Below are positions 62,321 through 64,000 of a stretch of 64,000 nt of DNA, one piece after another. Position 1 is the first letter of the stretch; each line of letters starts with the position of its first letter. The stretch is from Gymnodinialimonas ulvae (GTDB lineage Bacteria > Pseudomonadota > Alphaproteobacteria > Rhodobacterales > Rhodobacteraceae), in the NCBI RefSeq assembly GCF_037543845.1, contig NZ_JBBIFX010000001.1, positions 682,001 to 746,000 of the forward strand, written 5' to 3'. The position numbers and the translations under genes were made by a program. The notes under the pieces were generated by a model. It saw only the letters and a program-made list of their open reading frames with translations. It had not been told where the DNA came from and did not search any database.

Positions 62321-63070
62321 ATGTTCGCTGTCATGAAGACAGGCGGCAAGCAGTATAAAGTCCAGGCGGGTGATAAGCTTCGCGTGGAAAAGCTTGCAGC
62401 AGAGGCCGGTGAAACGGTCCAATTCAATGAAATTCTCATGCTCGGTGGCGACAGTGCCACCGTTGGCGCGCCGCTCGTCGAAGGCGCCGCCGTGCAGGCC
62501 ACGATCGTTGATCAGGTGAAGGGCGAAAAGCTCATTCACTTCGTCAAGCGCCGTCGTAAGCATTCGTCCAAGCGCAAGAAGGGTCACCGTCAGCAGCTCA
62601 CGCTGATCGAGATCACGGAGGTGCTCGCCAAGGGTGGCGACAAGACCGGTGTGAAAGCCGCGATTGGTGCAGGCTCTGTTGCTGGCGTGGCCGTTGCTGC
62701 CGCCGCTGCGAAGCCCGCCAAAGCCGCCAAGAAGGCCGCAGCCCCCAAGGCTGAAGCGCCGAAAGCGGAAAAGCCCAAGTCCAAGAAGGCAGAAGCCGCC
62801 CCCGAGGCGGCTGCAAGCGAGGGCACGCGCCCTGCGAACCTGCTGACCGAGGCGCGTGGCGGACAGCCCGACGATCTCAAGAAGATCTCCGGTGTCGGCC
62901 CCAAGCTTGAAGGCCTGCTGCACGAAAACGGTGTGTTCCACTTCGACCAGATCATGGAATGGGGCGCCTCCGAGATCGCCTTCATGGACGACAAGCTGTC
63001 GTTCAAGGGCCGCATCGAACGCGACAACTGGATTGAGCAAGCCAAGACGTTTGCCGCAGAACAGGAGTAA
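62321..63070 (+). CDS. rplU: 50S ribosomal protein L21 with C-terminal helix-hairpin-helix-like extension
   Basis: A 249-aa L21. Residues 1-103 are canonical (MFAVMKTGGKQYKVQAGDKL; VDQVKGEKLIHFVKRRRKHS; GHRQQLTLIEITEV). A Lys/Ala-rich linker (about 118-165) joins a domain of about 80 residues, with PDDLKKISGVGPKLEGLLHE near 187-206 and DKLSFKGRIERDNWIEQAKT near the end. That domain resembles the HhH-type module also seen at the end of alphaproteobacterial NuoE. Plain L21 has about 103 residues. ATG at 62321 follows AAGGAAAAG. Confidence 0.95.
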   Translation: MFAVMKTGGKQYKVQAGDKLRVEKLAAEAGETVQFNEILMLGGDSATVGAPLVEGAAVQATIVDQVKGEKLIHFVKRRRKHSSKRKKGHRQQLTLIEITEVLAKGGDKTGVKAAIGAGSVAGVAVAAAAAKPAKAAKKAAAPKAEAPKAEKPKSKKAEAAPEAAASEGTRPANLLTEARGGQPDDLKKISGVGPKLEGLLHENGVFHFDQIMEWGASEIAFMDDKLSFKGRIERDNWIEQAKTFAAEQE

Positions 63071-63076
63071 CGACAC

Positions 63077-63346
63077 ATGGCACATAAAAAAGCAGGTGGT
63101 AGCTCCCGTAACGGCCGCGACAGCGCGGGCCGCCGTCTGGGCATCAAGAAATACGGCGGCGAAGCCGTGATCCCGGGCAACATTATCGCGCGCCAGCGTG
63201 GTAACAAGTGGTGGCCGGGTGAAGGCGTGGGCGAGGGCAAGGATCACACGATCTTCGCAACCGTCGAGGGCCACGTGTCCTTCCGTAAAGGCTTCAAGAA
63301 CCGCACGTTCATTTCCGTACTCCCAGTCGCCGAGGCTGCCGAGTAA
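63077..63346 (+). CDS. rpmA: 50S ribosomal protein L27
   Basis: An 89-aa L27, starting MAHKKAGGSSRNGRDSAGRR, whose flexible N-terminus reaches the peptidyl transferase centre. NIIARQRGNKWWPGEGVGEG and HTIFATVEGHVSFRKG are conserved. It begins 6 bp after rplU in the usual L21-L27 operon and is followed by a terminator-like hairpin. Confidence 0.98.
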   Translation: MAHKKAGGSSRNGRDSAGRRLGIKKYGGEAVIPGNIIARQRGNKWWPGEGVGEGKDHTIFATVEGHVSFRKGFKNRTFISVLPVAEAAE

Positions 63347-63375
63347 CCGCCCGTCCCAAGGCGAAGGATTTTCGA

Positions 63376-63405
63376 GGGGGCCGGTGGAAACACCGGCCTC
63401 TTCTC
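63376..63405 (+). terminator. Hairpin after rpmA
   Basis: GGCCGGTG (63379-63386) pairs perfectly with CACCGGCC (63391-63398) over a GAAA loop, followed by TCTTCTCATTTC. A strong stem with a pyrimidine-rich tail, 32 bp after the L27 stop. Confidence 0.75.
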
Positions 63406-63505
63406 ATTTCTGTCACATCTCTTGTGCAGAACGACCCAAATGCCCACCTAAGCCGTAGGGAGAAGACGGCCAACAGGGCGCATCGGTTCGGAGGAGGACC
63501 GAGAT

Positions 63506-64000
63506 ATGAAACAGGAAGTCATTTATCGTCAGGCCCCGCAGCGCGGCCTTGCGCATACCCGGCTCGAGACGCCCCGCATGGTATTGCGTCCAATGCAGCA
63601 TTCCGATTTCGGCCTTATCGCGCTTTATCATGCGGACAAACGCGTGGCTGAGATGACGACTTCCATTCCGCATCCGTTGCCGCCGGGCGCGACCGAAAGC
63701 TTCATGGGTAAATTCCTGCGCAATGATCAGGATTGCACCGCCTGGGTCATGGACGCCAGCCCGTTCGGCGGGGCCGAGGTCTTGGGGATCATTTCGCTTG
63801 AACAGATGGACCGGGGCCAATCCGAGATTGGCTATTGGGTGGCGCCCGCGATGTGGAACACTGGTTTCGCGTCCGAGGCCGTGCACGCGCTTATCGATGC
63901 CAACCCGCTGAAGAACAAGACGATTTTCGCGTCGGTTTTTCAGGACAACCCAAGTTCCGCGCGGGTCCTGACCAATGCGGGCTTCGACTATCTCGGCGAT
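63506..64000 (+). CDS. GNAT-family N-acetyltransferase (partial, cut by window end)
   Basis: The frame opens at ATG 63506 after GGAGGAGG and runs 165 codons to the end of the window without a stop. It begins MKQEVIYRQAPQRGLAHTRL, then ETPRMVLRPM, as in RimJ/RimL-type acetyltransferases; the acetyl-CoA region is near EIGYWVAPAMWNTGFASEAV, and SVFQDNPSSARVLTNAGF is the usual C-terminal block. In relatives one or two GNAT genes follow rplU-rpmA and precede obgE. The substrate is unknown. Confidence 0.9.
   Translation, partial: MKQEVIYRQAPQRGLAHTRLETPRMVLRPMQHSDFGLIALYHADKRVAEMTTSIPHPLPPGATESFMGKFLRNDQDCTAWVMDASPFGGAEVLGIISLEQMDRGQSEIGYWVAPAMWNTGFASEAVHALIDANPLKNKTIFASVFQDNPSSARVLTNAGFDYLGD

Overview
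The window is one contiguous piece of a high-GC alphaproteobacterial chromosome, almost certainly a marine member of the Rhodobacteraceae (Roseobacter group). Supporting signs are a circularly permuted two-piece tmRNA, the DMSP demethylase and acryloyl-CoA reductase pair (dmdA-acuI), a large SUF operon behind an Rrf2 regulator, a VPLPA-CTERM surface protein, a GTA-type endolysin/holin pair, an L21 protein with a long C-terminal extension, and frequent GTG/TTG starts with 1-10 nt gene overlaps. No insertion sequence, prophage structural gene or CRISPR array was seen; the region reads as core and shell chromosome.

Layout. 0-4 kb: crotonase-like protein, PaaI thioesterase, speD, a lipoprotein gene broken by an in-frame TAG, and rplM-rpsI. 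4-12 kb: a membrane protein, a polyamine-type ABC transporter (two permeases and an ATPase), tusA, ccdA, and an overlapping hydrolase-like/P450 pair. 12-18 kb: a fumC operon, a methyltransferase, sspB, then ssrA (tmRNA) on the minus strand. Tandem 101-bp repeats that reuse the tmRNA 3' terminal hairpin follow ssrA. Next come a GntR regulator, a tyrosine phosphatase, and a possible short transcript between GTATAC operator sites. 18-26 kb: a polyamine-type binding protein, a FadR-like regulator with a perfect 22-bp palindrome, the DUF2182/DUF1326/DinB operon, and dmdA-acuI. 26-32 kb: arsC, two unrelated isocitrate dehydrogenases in tandem, and small genes. 32-42 kb: iscR and the SUF operon (cysteine desulfurase, sufB, sufC, sufD, sufS), with a 57-aa membrane peptide, an FkbM methyltransferase, a pyruvyl-transferase-like gene and two YIP1-type membrane proteins inserted. 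42-53 kb: tetR-ppk2, metA with a hydrolase, the VPLPA-CTERM protein, a P-loop ATPase, two DMT transporters, a FadL-type porin, mazG and an M20 amidohydrolase. 53-64 kb: flavin reductase, agmatinase, acyltransferase-murI, argC-ccmE, the endolysin/holin pair, an M20 peptidase, tRNA-Ser(CGA), a DUF2059-like protein, rplU-rpmA and a GNAT gene cut by the window end.

How the genes work together. Polyamine metabolism recurs (speD, agmatinase, ABC transporter, distant binding protein). Trans-translation components cluster: ssrA and the ClpXP adaptor gene sspB lie about 1 kb apart on the same strand. Fe-S assembly is a single long operon with its regulator at the head. Sulfur handling appears in DMSP use, tusA, cysteine desulfurases, metA and speD. 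The most unusual items are the ssrA-derived tandem repeats, the GTATAC operators shared by three loci (one controlling a possible small RNA), the surface-glycan genes inside the suf operon, and the lipoprotein gene split by an amber codon.
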